64,000 nucleotides of DNA from Treponema sp. (GTDB taxonomy: Bacteria > Spirochaetota > Spirochaetia > Treponematales > Treponemataceae): contig JAEETM010000005.1 in NCBI GenBank assembly GCA_016290335.1, positions 1 to 64,000 on the forward strand, read 5' to 3'. This document shows, in pieces, positions 1 to 7,052 of this stretch (the first letter of the stretch is position 1; every line of letters starts with the position of its first letter). Under the pieces are notes generated by a model. It worked only from the letters and a program-made list of their open reading frames with translations. It made no database searches and was not told the origin of the DNA. A program made the position numbers and the translations under genes.

Positions 1-186
1 GATTTTACCCGTCCACTTGTCCTGATGATTGGAAACGAAACCATGGGTTTAAACAAAGCCTTTAAGGAATACTGCGATGTTCTTTGTACAATTCCAATGG
101 ATGAAAAATCCTATGCAACTTCCTTTAATGTAGGTTGTGCTGCATCGATTATGATGTACGAGGTTACAAGGCAGCGCAGGGAATAG
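1..186 (+). CDS. SpoU/TrmH-family RNA 2'-O-methyltransferase, C-terminal fragment
   Basis: The window opens inside this gene; 61 codons and the TAG stop remain. The fragment carries the two C-terminal motifs of the SpoU (SPOUT) family: LVLMIGNETMGLN, matching the family's IGNE-x-x-GL motif 2, and IPMDEKSYATSFNVGCAAS followed by MYEVTRQR, matching motif 3 (IPM...SLNV..AA...YE). These residues form the knotted SAM-binding site. Members methylate the ribose 2'-OH of tRNA or rRNA; the target cannot be decided without the N-terminal half. The stop lies 14 bases before the start of the next gene, so the two may be cotranscribed. The family is clear; the specific enzyme is unknown. Confidence 0.85.
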   Translation, partial: DFTRPLVLMIGNETMGLNKAFKEYCDVLCTIPMDEKSYATSFNVGCAASIMMYEVTRQRRE

Positions 187-200
187 AAAAGGAGGCCCTT

Positions 201-524
201 ATGGATATTAAAGAAGCGATTAAGCAAAGACATTCGGTTAGACAGTATAAGACTTTGCCTTTAGAAGCAGAAGCAAAAGAAAAATTGACTGAGCTTATAA
301 AGGAATGTAATTTACAAAGTGGCTTGAATATCCAGCTTGTTTGTGATGATCCGGAATGCTTTGATACATTTTTTGCACCCACCGCAATAAATCAGCAGAA
401 GTTTTTTGTTTCCCTGGAGAATGACGAGCCTGTAATTACAACAAAGGGCGGTCCAATGACGAAGATTGATTTAGGAATTGTAAAATATAATTTCGAAGCT
501 GCCTCAGGACATAAATGTAAGTAA
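201..524 (+). CDS. Nitroreductase-family protein with a large internal deletion (probable remnant)
   Basis: The ATG at 201 has GGAGG at 191-195; an upstream in-frame ATG at 135 lies inside the preceding gene and is less likely. The 107-residue product begins like a nitroreductase (MDIKEAIKQRHSVRQYK) and ends like the C-terminus of the same family (APTAINQQKFF, then KIDLGIVKYNFEAASG). Family members of this type are about 200 residues. The central part that carries much of the FMN-binding and dimer fold is absent: residue 59 or so (DPECFDTF) runs straight into the APTA-NQQ segment. The join is in frame, so the ORF stays open. I infer an in-frame deletion of roughly 90 residues that most likely abolishes flavin binding. 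A small functional protein is possible but unproven. Confidence 0.7.
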   Translation: MDIKEAIKQRHSVRQYKTLPLEAEAKEKLTELIKECNLQSGLNIQLVCDDPECFDTFFAPTAINQQKFFVSLENDEPVITTKGGPMTKIDLGIVKYNFEAASGHKCK

Positions 525-547
525 TAACAGTTTTCTGAGGCAAGCTT

Positions 548-2434
548 TTACAGCTCAAAGGTTTTAATCTTTTGTGCAAGTTCCTGTGTATTATGAAGAT
601 TTTGATCTGAGCTGTAAGAAACCTGTTTTACCGCAGTAGAGATGCTATCTACGCTTTGAGTCATAAGTTGCATGCTGTCCGTAATACGGCGGGTAACTTC
701 GGCAAGAATACCCATTTCCTTTACAACCTGGTCTGCATCACCGAGCATTTCGTTAGAGCTTGATTTTACGACAACCGTAGAATCATTAATACTCTTCATT
801 GCATCCAAAACCTGTTTATTTCCTTCATTCTGTTCGTCCATTGCATTTTTAACTACAATCTCTTGTGAACGTACTGTTTGGGCAAGGTCGTAAATTATAT
901 CAAACTGTTGTCTAACTTCCTCTACGCTGGTGGAAATCTGTGCAATAAGTTCAGAAAGAGACTTCAGGCTTGTATCAATATTTTTACCTTGAGCACTTGA
1001 CTGTTCGGCAAGCTTTCTGATTTCGTCGGCAACAACAGAAAAGCCTTGTCCAGCTTCTCCGGCGTGTGCAGATTCAATTGCGGCATTCATTGCCAGAAGG
1101 TTTGTCTGGCTTGCAATTGTCTGAATAATCTTGCTGGCATCCATAAGACCGGAAGACTGCTGCTGAACCTCTTCTGCAACTCCAACCGCATGCTGAATTC
1201 TGTTACGGCCTTCCTCGGAGGCAGAGCCCAGTTTATCAACAGCTTCTGTGTTTTTTTCCAGGATTTGAGTAACCGAATTAATATTTGCAACCATTTCATC
1301 AACCGCTGCCGATGACTGTGTTACTGCTGCCGACTGAGATTCAATGCTGTTATTCAGCTCGCGAATCCTTGTAACAATTTGATTTACAGAAGCATTTGAC
1401 TCTTCAACACCAGCCGATTGATTACTCATTTCTGTCTGAACCATTTGAATATTATTGGAAATATCATCAACGTTTCTTGTAGCAGAAGCAAGACTAGTTT
1501 TAAGCTCATCGGCACTTTGTGTGGAGTTCTGTGCAGAAGCAGACATATCTGTAAGAAGACTCTTTGTTGTTTCGCGGAAAAGGTTGATGTTGTTTACAAG
1601 CTCTCCAATTTCACAGCGGCATTCAACCTTCAAAGGCTCAATATTATAATTCCTGTTGGAAAGCTCTTCTGTATGAGCTTTTACCGCATTAATGCCCTTA
1701 TCTATAGAACGAATTGTAAAGAACGTGCTGGCAAGATTTATAAGCGCAAATACAATTCCAATTGGCAGAACCTTTTTTATCATAAGATAATGGGTTCCTT
1801 TTTCCAGATTTGTAGGAACAGAAACAACATGTTCAAAAATCAATACAAGAGAAGCAACAGCCAGAAGAATTACAATGTTTGTTCTCTGACTGAATGACAT
1901 AAGCTGAACTTCCTTGTAGTGAGGGAGCCAGAAGAGAGATTTGTCAACCTCAGCCAGAAGCATAACAAATCCAATCATAGAAAAACCAAAGGCTAGTCCC
2001 CAGACAACAGTAAGCCAGGAAGCAAAGGAATCCCGGTTATTTTCAAAGTTATGATAATGTATGCCAAGTTGATTGGCACGCCAGATAACTCCAAAGGCAA
2101 GAAGTGCGTATAAGGCCAAAACAATTCCAATATTTATGTTATACCAGAATTTAAAATACAGGTTTGTAGATCGGATAGCTTTTTCAGAGCGGTCATAAGC
2201 TGCAAATTTTTTCCTCAAAAGGGTATACATAAAAAGCGGAACTAAAATAAAAGCAAAAACTGCAATAACATCCAGAAGTGGATCAAAAGCAATACTGGTA
2301 TATTCATGAACATTCACAGCTTCTGTAAACATGGCAACCGGACCAAACAATAGGACTGGAGCTACATAACAAAGAAGCAGCCAGCCAAAAATACTAAACT
2401 TAAACTTTCCACGGTTTTCAAAAGTATGTTCCAT
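548..2434 (-). CDS. Methyl-accepting chemotaxis protein with six-helix membrane domain
   Basis: This 628-residue receptor starts at an ATG preceded by GGAGG. Residues 1-245 hold about six hydrophobic segments (roughly 14-36, 46-73, 95-118, 137-162, 185-205 and 222-243) with only short loops, so it lacks the usual large periplasmic sensor domain and probably senses within or near the membrane. A HAMP-like linker follows ([15 protein letters not shown]...[13 protein letters not shown]). The rest is the coiled-coil signalling domain, with the hairpin tip near residues 435-475 ([20 protein letters not shown], then [16 protein letters not shown]), the part that binds CheA and CheW. It should feed the CheA/CheY pathway controlling the flagella. 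The ligand is unknown. It converges on the nitroreductase remnant; no chemotaxis genes are adjacent. Confidence 0.93.
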   Translation of the reverse strand: MEHTFENRGKFKFSIFGWLLLCYVAPVLLFGPVAMFTEAVNVHEYTSIAFDPLLDVIAVFAFILVPLFMYTLLRKKFAAYDRSEKAIRSTNLYFKFWYNINIGIVLALYALLAFGVIWRANQLGIHYHNFENNRDSFASWLTVVWGLAFGFSMIGFVMLLAEVDKSLFWLPHYKEVQLMSFSQRTNIVILLAVASLVLIFEHVVSVPTNLEKGTHYLMIKKVLPIGIVFALINLASTFFTIRSIDKGINAVKAHTEELSNRNYNIEPLKVECRCEIGELVNNINLFRETTKSLLTDMSASAQNSTQSADELKTSLASATRNVDDISNNIQMVQTEMSNQSAGVEESNASVNQIVTRIRELNNSIESQSAAVTQSSAAVDEMVANINSVTQILEKNTEAVDKLGSASEEGRNRIQHAVGVAEEVQQQSSGLMDASKIIQTIASQTNLLAMNAAIESAHAGEAGQGFSVVADEIRKLAEQSSAQGKNIDTSLKSLSELIAQISTSVEEVRQQFDIIYDLAQTVRSQEIVVKNAMDEQNEGNKQVLDAMKSINDSTVVVKSSSNEMLGDADQVVKEMGILAEVTRRITDSMQLMTQSVDSISTAVKQVSYSSDQNLHNTQELAQKIKTFEL

Positions 2435-2625
2435 ATAATTACCTCCACATTTTAAGGCTGTTTTTAAAGTCTACACTCCATTCAGCTAGAAAACAACAAT
2501 AAAGAAACCAAATAAATATAATCTTTTGATATAAAACATCATGTTATTTGTGATTATTTTTGCTTTTCGTGCACGATTTTTTACAATTCGTGTACTTATT
2601 TTATAAAAAGCGAAATAAAATATGT

Positions 2626-2636
2626 TATACTATAAT
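2626..2636 (+). promoter_or_regulatory. Probable -10 region upstream of tldD
   Basis: TATACT (2626-2631) overlaps TATAAT (2631-2636) in the A/T-rich 235-base gap between the divergent receptor and tldD. No convincing -35 hexamer is seen. Upstream, near 2565-2600, are two similar motifs, TTCGTGCACGA and ATTCGTGTAC, that could be regulator contacts. The start codon of tldD lies about 35 bases downstream. Confidence 0.4.
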
Positions 2637-2669
2637 TAAGAAAAACAAACACAGGAGAATCAAAAAAAA

Positions 2670-4007
2670 GTGAAGTACAAATTTCCAGAAAATCTTTATA
2701 CGGAAGTGCGTATAGAAGATAATTACAGTGCAAATTATTATTTGAAGGATGATGATGCAGAAGGTAACGGAGAGGTTTCTGTTATCGGGGCAAAAATCAG
2801 AGTCTTTGATGGAAAAATGTGGTATACAAGCACCACCAATGATTTGGATTCAATTCAGGCTGAAATTGACGGACTGGCAAAAATTGCAAAGCCAAATCCT
2901 ACTATTCTTAAAAACAAGATTGTAAAAAACTTTTCGGTAAACAAGGCCGAAATTTTAAAATTCCAGGATGAAAACAGTGTCCGCAAGCTTACTCTGGAGC
3001 AGCGCGAATCAATCTGCCGCAATTACCGCAAACTGTGTACGGATAAATCTGTACCAGAAATTAAAATGACCCATACTTCCTTCTGGTGCAATTCAAAAAT
3101 AAAGAGCTTTTACACAAGCAAAGGAACAGAAATTGTTCAGGATTATCAGCGCTGCGGTTTTTCAATCGGGCACGAGCTTAATGTAAACGGTGGAAACTTC
3201 CGTGCCGGTAAATTTTTTCTGGAGTTTTACTACAAAGATTTGCTCAACCGCGAAGATGAAATAAATGCCGAAATTGCCCGAAGCGTTGATTATGCAAGAA
3301 AGGCAAAGCCTGTTGTTCCTGGCGAATATGTTTGCGTTCTGGCTCCAACAGTTACTTCAGTCTTTACTCACGAAAGCTTTGGTCACAAGTCAGAGGCTGA
3401 TTTTATGCTCAATGATAAAACCCTGCAGGATGAGTGGGTTATGGGCAAAAAGGTTGGTAACGAAAAAGTAACTATTATAGATGAAGGAGAGGGACTTCTT
3501 AACGGCTATTGTCCTTATGATGATGAAGGTAACAAAAAGCAGAAGGTTTATCTGATGAAGGATGGTGTGCTCACAGGTCGTCTCCACGATGCAAAATCGG
3601 CCGCAATCTTAAAGGAAAAGCCAACCGGTAACGCCCGTGCTCAGGATTTTTACTGTTCTCCAATGGTAAGAATGACAAACACCTATATGGCTGCCGGTAA
3701 GGATGATCCTGAAAAAATCGTAAGCGAAGTAAAGGATGGTATTTATGTTTACGACTGGAACTACGGAACCGGTAACTCCACCTTTACAATCCAGCCGCAA
3801 AAAGCCTACAAAATCAAGGATGGAAAAATTGCTGACCCGATTCTTGTAAACGTAATCACCGGTTCTGTTTTCCAGACACTTTTTGATATTGATGCAGTTG
3901 GTACCGACCTTAAGTTCTTTAGCGGAACCTGCGGTAAAAACGGCCAGTCCATGCCAACAGCTACCGGTGGCCCGACAATCAGAGTAAAAAAACTGACAAT
4001 AAATTAA
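2670..4007 (+). CDS. tldD: TldD-type metalloprotease subunit
   Basis: The 445-residue product starts at a GTG with AGGAG at 2653-2657, about 12 bases upstream; no better ATG exists. It carries HESFGH at residues 234-239, fitting the HExxxH zinc motif of TldD, followed by the conserved acidic stretch KSEADF. The C-terminal part also fits the family (the GNARAQDF-like loop and a glycine-rich end near GTCGKNGQSMPTATGGPT). TldD and TldE form a heterodimeric protease that degrades unfolded peptides through an interior cavity and in some bacteria matures peptides such as microcin B17. It is a little shorter than the roughly 480 residues of the enterobacterial protein. The partner gene lies 41 bases downstream, so the pair is very likely one transcript. 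Confidence 0.92.
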   Translation: MKYKFPENLYTEVRIEDNYSANYYLKDDDAEGNGEVSVIGAKIRVFDGKMWYTSTTNDLDSIQAEIDGLAKIAKPNPTILKNKIVKNFSVNKAEILKFQDENSVRKLTLEQRESICRNYRKLCTDKSVPEIKMTHTSFWCNSKIKSFYTSKGTEIVQDYQRCGFSIGHELNVNGGNFRAGKFFLEFYYKDLLNREDEINAEIARSVDYARKAKPVVPGEYVCVLAPTVTSVFTHESFGHKSEADFMLNDKTLQDEWVMGKKVGNEKVTIIDEGEGLLNGYCPYDDEGNKKQKVYLMKDGVLTGRLHDAKSAAILKEKPTGNARAQDFYCSPMVRMTNTYMAAGKDDPEKIVSEVKDGIYVYDWNYGTGNSTFTIQPQKAYKIKDGKIADPILVNVITGSVFQTLFDIDAVGTDLKFFSGTCGKNGQSMPTATGGPTIRVKKLTIN

Positions 4008-4009
4008 AA

Positions 4010-4036
4010 GATTCCCGGGGCAAGCCCGAGAATGAC
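4010..4036. repeat. 27-bp interspersed palindrome, copy 1
   Basis: ATTCCCGGG and CCCGAGAAT flank a CAAG-containing loop, followed by GAC. It lies between tldD and tldE, starting two bases after the tldD stop and ending three bases before the Shine-Dalgarno sequence GAGG (4040-4043) of tldE. A hairpin here could influence the relative expression or stability of the two messages. The stem has one mismatch. Confidence 0.75.
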
Positions 4037-4048
4037 AGTGAGGAAAAA

Positions 4049-5266
4049 ATGGAAAAAGAAAAATATACACAGCGAAATAAATATTCAACAGTAAAAATTG
4101 TAGAAAACAAAATAGTTTCCTTTGATAAAACCGATGCAATCCAATATTCCTTTAGAGTTTACAAGGATGGATTTGCCGGCATTCATTATCAGCAGGGAAA
4201 AATGAGCGACGAGGAAGGCTTTGCCAAGGCAGAAAAGAATCTTGAGTTGAAGAGACCTTATCCTTTTGAGCTGGAAACTGGTGTTCGTTCCCGTGATAAA
4301 ACCGAAAAGCCTTTAACCGACGAAGAGCTTATGTCCACTGCAGAAAAAGTACTTAAATATCTTCACAAAAAATATCCCGATTACACCTTTAATGGCAATG
4401 TTGGAACTTCCCTCTGGGATGAGCACGTTGAAAACTCCCGTGGAATGGATTATTCCTGCAAGGATGGCAACAGTGTAATTGGACTTTCCTTTAAGCATAA
4501 GGACAGCAAGGATATTTCCGATGGTTACATCAGCTTTAATCAGCGCACAATTAAGCTCCGCCATTTCTACAAGATTGCAGATAACTTTCTTGAAAACTTT
4601 ACAAAAACACTGCCTATGCCGGAAGAGTGTATTATAGTAGATAAATATTATGATTATACCGGCAAACTTAATGAAAGTCTGAGCCTTGAAAAGCTTAAGC
4701 TTGGTACATCTCTGCTTAGCGGTAAGGTTGGCCAGAAGCTTTTCTCTGATGATTTGACAGTTCTCCACGATGTAAGCGACAAAAACACCTGGATGGCTTC
4801 CTTCTGGGATGGAGATGGAGTTGTTCCAAAGGGCGATAAGGTTTACTTTATAAAAAACGGCAAGCTTCTGCGCGGTTATTGTGATAAAAAAATTGCAAAG
4901 AAGTTCAGAACAAAGACAACTGGTAACGCAGGTTGTAATTATTCAGATATTCCTGGCGGCAACTTTAATTCAATGACCTTGAAAATCGGCAACAAATCTG
5001 TAAAAGAGCTGCTTAACGGAAAGCTTGGAATTATTCCTGTACAGTCTTTTGGTGGCGGCTTTAAGGAAAAGGGTGAATACACAATGCCTGTTCAGATTGG
5101 CTTGCTCACTGATGGTGAAAAGATTCTTGGTCGTGTTCCGCCTTTTACAATCAGCACAAACATGTTCGATATGTTCGGTAAGGATTTTATTGGCGTTGCA
5201 AAATACAATAAGGAAATCTTTAACGACAAGGTTATGCTCTTTAAGTGCCAGGTTGGAAAGCTTTAA
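4049..5266 (+). CDS. tldE: TldE/PmbA-type partner of TldD
   Basis: The 405-residue product shares the TldD/PmbA fold pattern but has no HExxxH motif, as expected of the non-catalytic partner. Typical features are the central region TSLLSGKVGQKLFSDDLTV followed by WMASFWDGDGVVPKGD, a TTGNAG loop near residues 290-297, and a glycine-rich C-terminal segment (QSFGGGFKEKGEYTMP). In the family it completes the protease cavity and positions substrate. The ATG at 4049 follows GAGG by five bases, directly after a palindromic repeat. It is adjacent to tldD on the same strand. It is shorter than the roughly 450 residues of the E. coli protein, but no part looks truncated. Confidence 0.88.
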   Translation: MEKEKYTQRNKYSTVKIVENKIVSFDKTDAIQYSFRVYKDGFAGIHYQQGKMSDEEGFAKAEKNLELKRPYPFELETGVRSRDKTEKPLTDEELMSTAEKVLKYLHKKYPDYTFNGNVGTSLWDEHVENSRGMDYSCKDGNSVIGLSFKHKDSKDISDGYISFNQRTIKLRHFYKIADNFLENFTKTLPMPEECIIVDKYYDYTGKLNESLSLEKLKLGTSLLSGKVGQKLFSDDLTVLHDVSDKNTWMASFWDGDGVVPKGDKVYFIKNGKLLRGYCDKKIAKKFRTKTTGNAGCNYSDIPGGNFNSMTLKIGNKSVKELLNGKLGIIPVQSFGGGFKEKGEYTMPVQIGLLTDGEKILGRVPPFTISTNMFDMFGKDFIGVAKYNKEIFNDKVMLFKCQVGKL

Positions 5267-5269
5267 GGG

Positions 5270-5296
5270 GATTGTCGGGTCAAGCCCGACAATGAC
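5270..5296. repeat. 27-bp interspersed palindrome, copy 2 (perfect stem)
   Basis: ATTGTCGGG and CCCGACAAT form a perfect 9-bp inverted repeat around TCAAG, with a G before and GAC after it. It begins three bases after the tldE stop, between convergent genes. This is the best-preserved copy and the reference for the family. Confidence 0.85.
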
Positions 5297-5306
5297 ACCT
5301 AAAATG

Positions 5307-5331
5307 TGCAGTTTTGTTTTACAAAACTGCA
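5307..5331. terminator. Perfect hairpin between convergent tldE and phosphatase genes
   Basis: TGCAGTTTTGT (5307-5317) and ACAAAACTGCA (5321-5331) are exact inverted repeats with a three-base loop. No clear U-tract follows on either strand, so termination is inferred from position between two converging genes. Confidence 0.5.
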
Positions 5332-5354
5332 AGCAAAGGCGGAAAAAGTTTGCA

Positions 5355-5933
5355 CTATAATGAAGCAGAAGCCTTTGCTAAAATCAGCTCACAGTTAGGA
5401 ATTGCAATAGTCCAGAAGTCCTTTAGCGGAATATTGCGAACCTGGCTGATTATGCTGTTATTCATTGCCCCGTGCCCGACAATAAGAACATCTTTTCCGT
5501 TTTTAAGGTCGGGTTCAACAACTTCCTTCAAAAACTGCCCTGTTCGGGCAAAAAGCTCTTCAAAAGATTCAGCCCCATCCTGAGCAACATAATGCTCCGG
5601 GTCTTTAAAAAACTTGTAGATAGGACAGTCCGGCTTTTCGAATACATTTACAGTACCTTCATATTTACCAAAACACATTTCTGCCAGCCGGTTATCGGTA
5701 ATAATAGGGACAGCTTTGCCTTCTTTGGCACGGTTTTCCAGCATGAGTCTTGCAGTTTCCTGGGCACGAATCAATGGGGAGCAGTAGCATACATCAAAAT
5801 TGATGTTTTTGTAGTGTTCTCCGGCATCCCGCGCCATTTTTCGTCCTTCTTCATTCAGCGGGATGTCTGTTCTGCCCTGGAGCTTGTACATAGCGTTCCA
5901 GTCTGTTTTTCCGTGTCGAATAATATAAAGCAT
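5355..5933 (-). CDS. Histidine phosphatase superfamily protein (phosphoglycerate mutase-like)
   Basis: The 192-residue protein has the N-terminal RHG catalytic motif at residues 6-8 (YIIRHGKTDWN), the conserved LNEEGR and SPLIRAQETA segments that carry phosphate-pocket residues, an acidic EMCFGKYEG motif, and the second catalytic histidine in VGHGAMN. This is the cobalamin-phosphatase/mutase-like branch; the substrate cannot be named from sequence. The gene starts three bases after the stop of the transporter gene, with its GGAGGA ribosome site inside the end of that gene, so it is cotranscribed and falls under the same preQ1-type riboswitch. A role in queuosine salvage is possible but only inferred from this linkage. 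Confidence 0.88.
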   Translation of the reverse strand: MLYIIRHGKTDWNAMYKLQGRTDIPLNEEGRKMARDAGEHYKNINFDVCYCSPLIRAQETARLMLENRAKEGKAVPIITDNRLAEMCFGKYEGTVNVFEKPDCPIYKFFKDPEHYVAQDGAESFEELFARTGQFLKEVVEPDLKNGKDVLIVGHGAMNNSIISQVRNIPLKDFWTIAIPNCELILAKASASL

Positions 5934-5936
5934 ATT

Positions 5937-6635
5937 TTAGGCTTTTTCCTCCAGAGGCTTTATCTTCCTTGCCAGATACACAAAGGGTGTATCCAGTACA
6001 CTCGTAAACACATAAATTATATAACATGCGGCGGTAATTCCAATAAGTTCTTTGAAAGAATAAATGCCCAGGAAGGCGCCAAAGTTGAAAATTACAATGT
6101 TTACAAGCTGAGAGAATAAAGTAGAAAAATTATTGCGAATCCAGAGGAACTTTTTGTTGTCGCCGGTCTTTTTTTCGGTGAGGTCCCACCATTTGTGGTA
6201 GAGCCATACATCAAAAAACTCGGAAACAATGTAAGCAATAAGACTTGCAAGAAGAATGCGCGGTGTGTTAGAAAAAAGTGCTTTTACAGAAGGCATTGCC
6301 CAGTCAGCCTCAGCAGGAATGTAGTGTACCCACAGAAAAGAAAGCACAATAAAGAGCACAGTGGTAATAATTCCCACATAAACACCCTTGTTTGCCTCTT
6401 TTTTACCATAAATCTCACTCAGAATGTCTGTAGCAAGAAAGCTGGAAGCAAAAAGTGTGTTTCCAAGAGTCTGATCCATACCAAAGGCGTGAACCAGAAT
6501 AGTTACCTCGATATTTGCAAAAACAGCACAAATACCAATCCATGCGAACAAGCCGCTTTTTCCAAAAATCTTAAGGAAAAGCAGAGTCGCCCCAAAAGAG
6601 ATTAAAAGTGAAATAATAAGTAATAATTCGTTCAT
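5937..6635 (-). CDS. yhhQ: Queuosine precursor transporter, YhhQ (DUF165) family
   Basis: The 232-residue protein is an integral membrane protein with about six hydrophobic segments. It carries family signatures: FASSFLATDILSEIYGKKEA, then LIAYIVSEFFDVWLYHKW, then a C-terminal CYIIYVFTSVLDTPFVYLA. YhhQ proteins import 7-deazaguanine precursors (preQ0/preQ1) for queuosine, the modified base at the tRNA wobble position. The ATG at 6635 is preceded by AGGT with seven bases of spacing, and that Shine-Dalgarno sequence is part of the predicted riboswitch tail. No queuosine biosynthesis genes are in the window, in keeping with a salvage lifestyle. Confidence 0.93.
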   Translation of the reverse strand: MNELLLIISLLISFGATLLFLKIFGKSGLFAWIGICAVFANIEVTILVHAFGMDQTLGNTLFASSFLATDILSEIYGKKEANKGVYVGIITTVLFIVLSFLWVHYIPAEADWAMPSVKALFSNTPRILLASLIAYIVSEFFDVWLYHKWWDLTEKKTGDNKKFLWIRNNFSTLFSQLVNIVIFNFGAFLGIYSFKELIGITAACYIIYVFTSVLDTPFVYLARKIKPLEEKA

Positions 6636-6640
6636 ACGTT

Positions 6641-6682
6641 GACCTGGTTTTGTTTTACGACAGGAAGGACTTCGAACTGTCG
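6641..6682 (-). promoter_or_regulatory. preQ1-I-type riboswitch controlling yhhQ translation
   Basis: Read on the minus strand, CGACAG and CTGTCG form a stem around the loop TTCGAAGTCCTTC, followed by TAAAACAAAACCAGG. This matches the known minimal preQ1-I aptamer plan: a short stem, a loop with a UCG-n-AGU core, a C directly before the 3' strand of the stem, and an AAAACAAAAC tail that folds back as a pseudoknot. The tail ends in the AGG Shine-Dalgarno sequence, and the loop holds a CCU that could pair with it. Ligand binding would therefore hide the ribosome site when precursor is plentiful. I compared it from memory with the Thermoanaerobacter aptamer; no covariance search was run. Confidence 0.85.
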
Positions 6683-6702
6683 ATTAGAATTAAATCAGGC
6701 AG

Positions 6703-6731
6703 ATTTTAGCAGAATAGGGCAGGAAAGGCAA
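6703..6731 (-). promoter_or_regulatory. Sigma70-type promoter of the riboswitch-yhhQ-phosphatase operon
   Basis: On the minus strand, TTGCCT (6731-6726) and TAAAAT (6708-6703) are separated by exactly 17 bases. Transcription would start near 6696, about 14 bases before the riboswitch stem. Confidence 0.65.
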
Positions 6732-6738
6732 GCAGAAA

Positions 6739-6765
6739 GATTGTCACATCAAGTGCGACAATGAC
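6739..6765. repeat. 27-bp interspersed palindrome, copy 3
   Basis: ATTGTCACA and TGCGACAAT flank TCAAG, followed by GAC. The inner stem differs from copy 2 but still pairs apart from one mismatch. A partial copy (TTGACAATGACA) follows at 6779-6790. Confidence 0.75.
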
Positions 6766-7052
6766 ATTTTGTAGAAGTTTGACAATGACATAAGAGTATT
6801 TCCCTATGAATATAGAAACTTTTTGTTGAAAAAAGCTAAAAATGTCGATAAAATATATATGCAATATTGTTTAAAAGAATATAACAACATATATATAATT
6901 AAAAATGTCCCATCTTTAATATGTAAAAATATAAAACGTCTTTTTATTAAAATCAAAATTGAAAGTTCAAAAACAGAGTCTCGTTACAGATAGTTTTTTT
7001 GGATGTTATCATTATCTGTGGCATTTATTAGTGTTTTTGAGGAGGTGTGTGT
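6766..7052. other. A/T-rich leader region upstream of the first giant lipoprotein gene
   Basis: No gene is seen here. The region is very A/T-rich. An inverted repeat, ACAGATA (6986-6992) and TATCTGT (7013-7019), lies 34 bases before the start codon and could be an operator or a leader hairpin. Weak -10-like A/T sequences near 6890-6900 (TATATATAAT) are candidates for the promoter; no clear -35 is seen. Confidence 0.4.

Noticed and set aside
135..200. Longer start for the nitroreductase remnant at 135
   Set aside because: It overlaps the methylase end, adds residues unlike the family, and the ATG at 201 has a good GGAGG.
501..541. Inverted repeat GCCTCAG/CTGAGGC spanning the nitroreductase stop as a terminator
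   Set aside because: Only seven base pairs with a 27-base loop and no U-tract; too weak to list.
1418..1897. 159-residue frame antisense to the chemotaxis receptor
   Set aside because: Shadow of the receptor coding sequence; no family features and no ribosome site.
5314..5583. Short plus-strand frames opposite the phosphatase gene
   Set aside because: Antisense to a clear histidine phosphatase and overlapping the hairpin between convergent genes.
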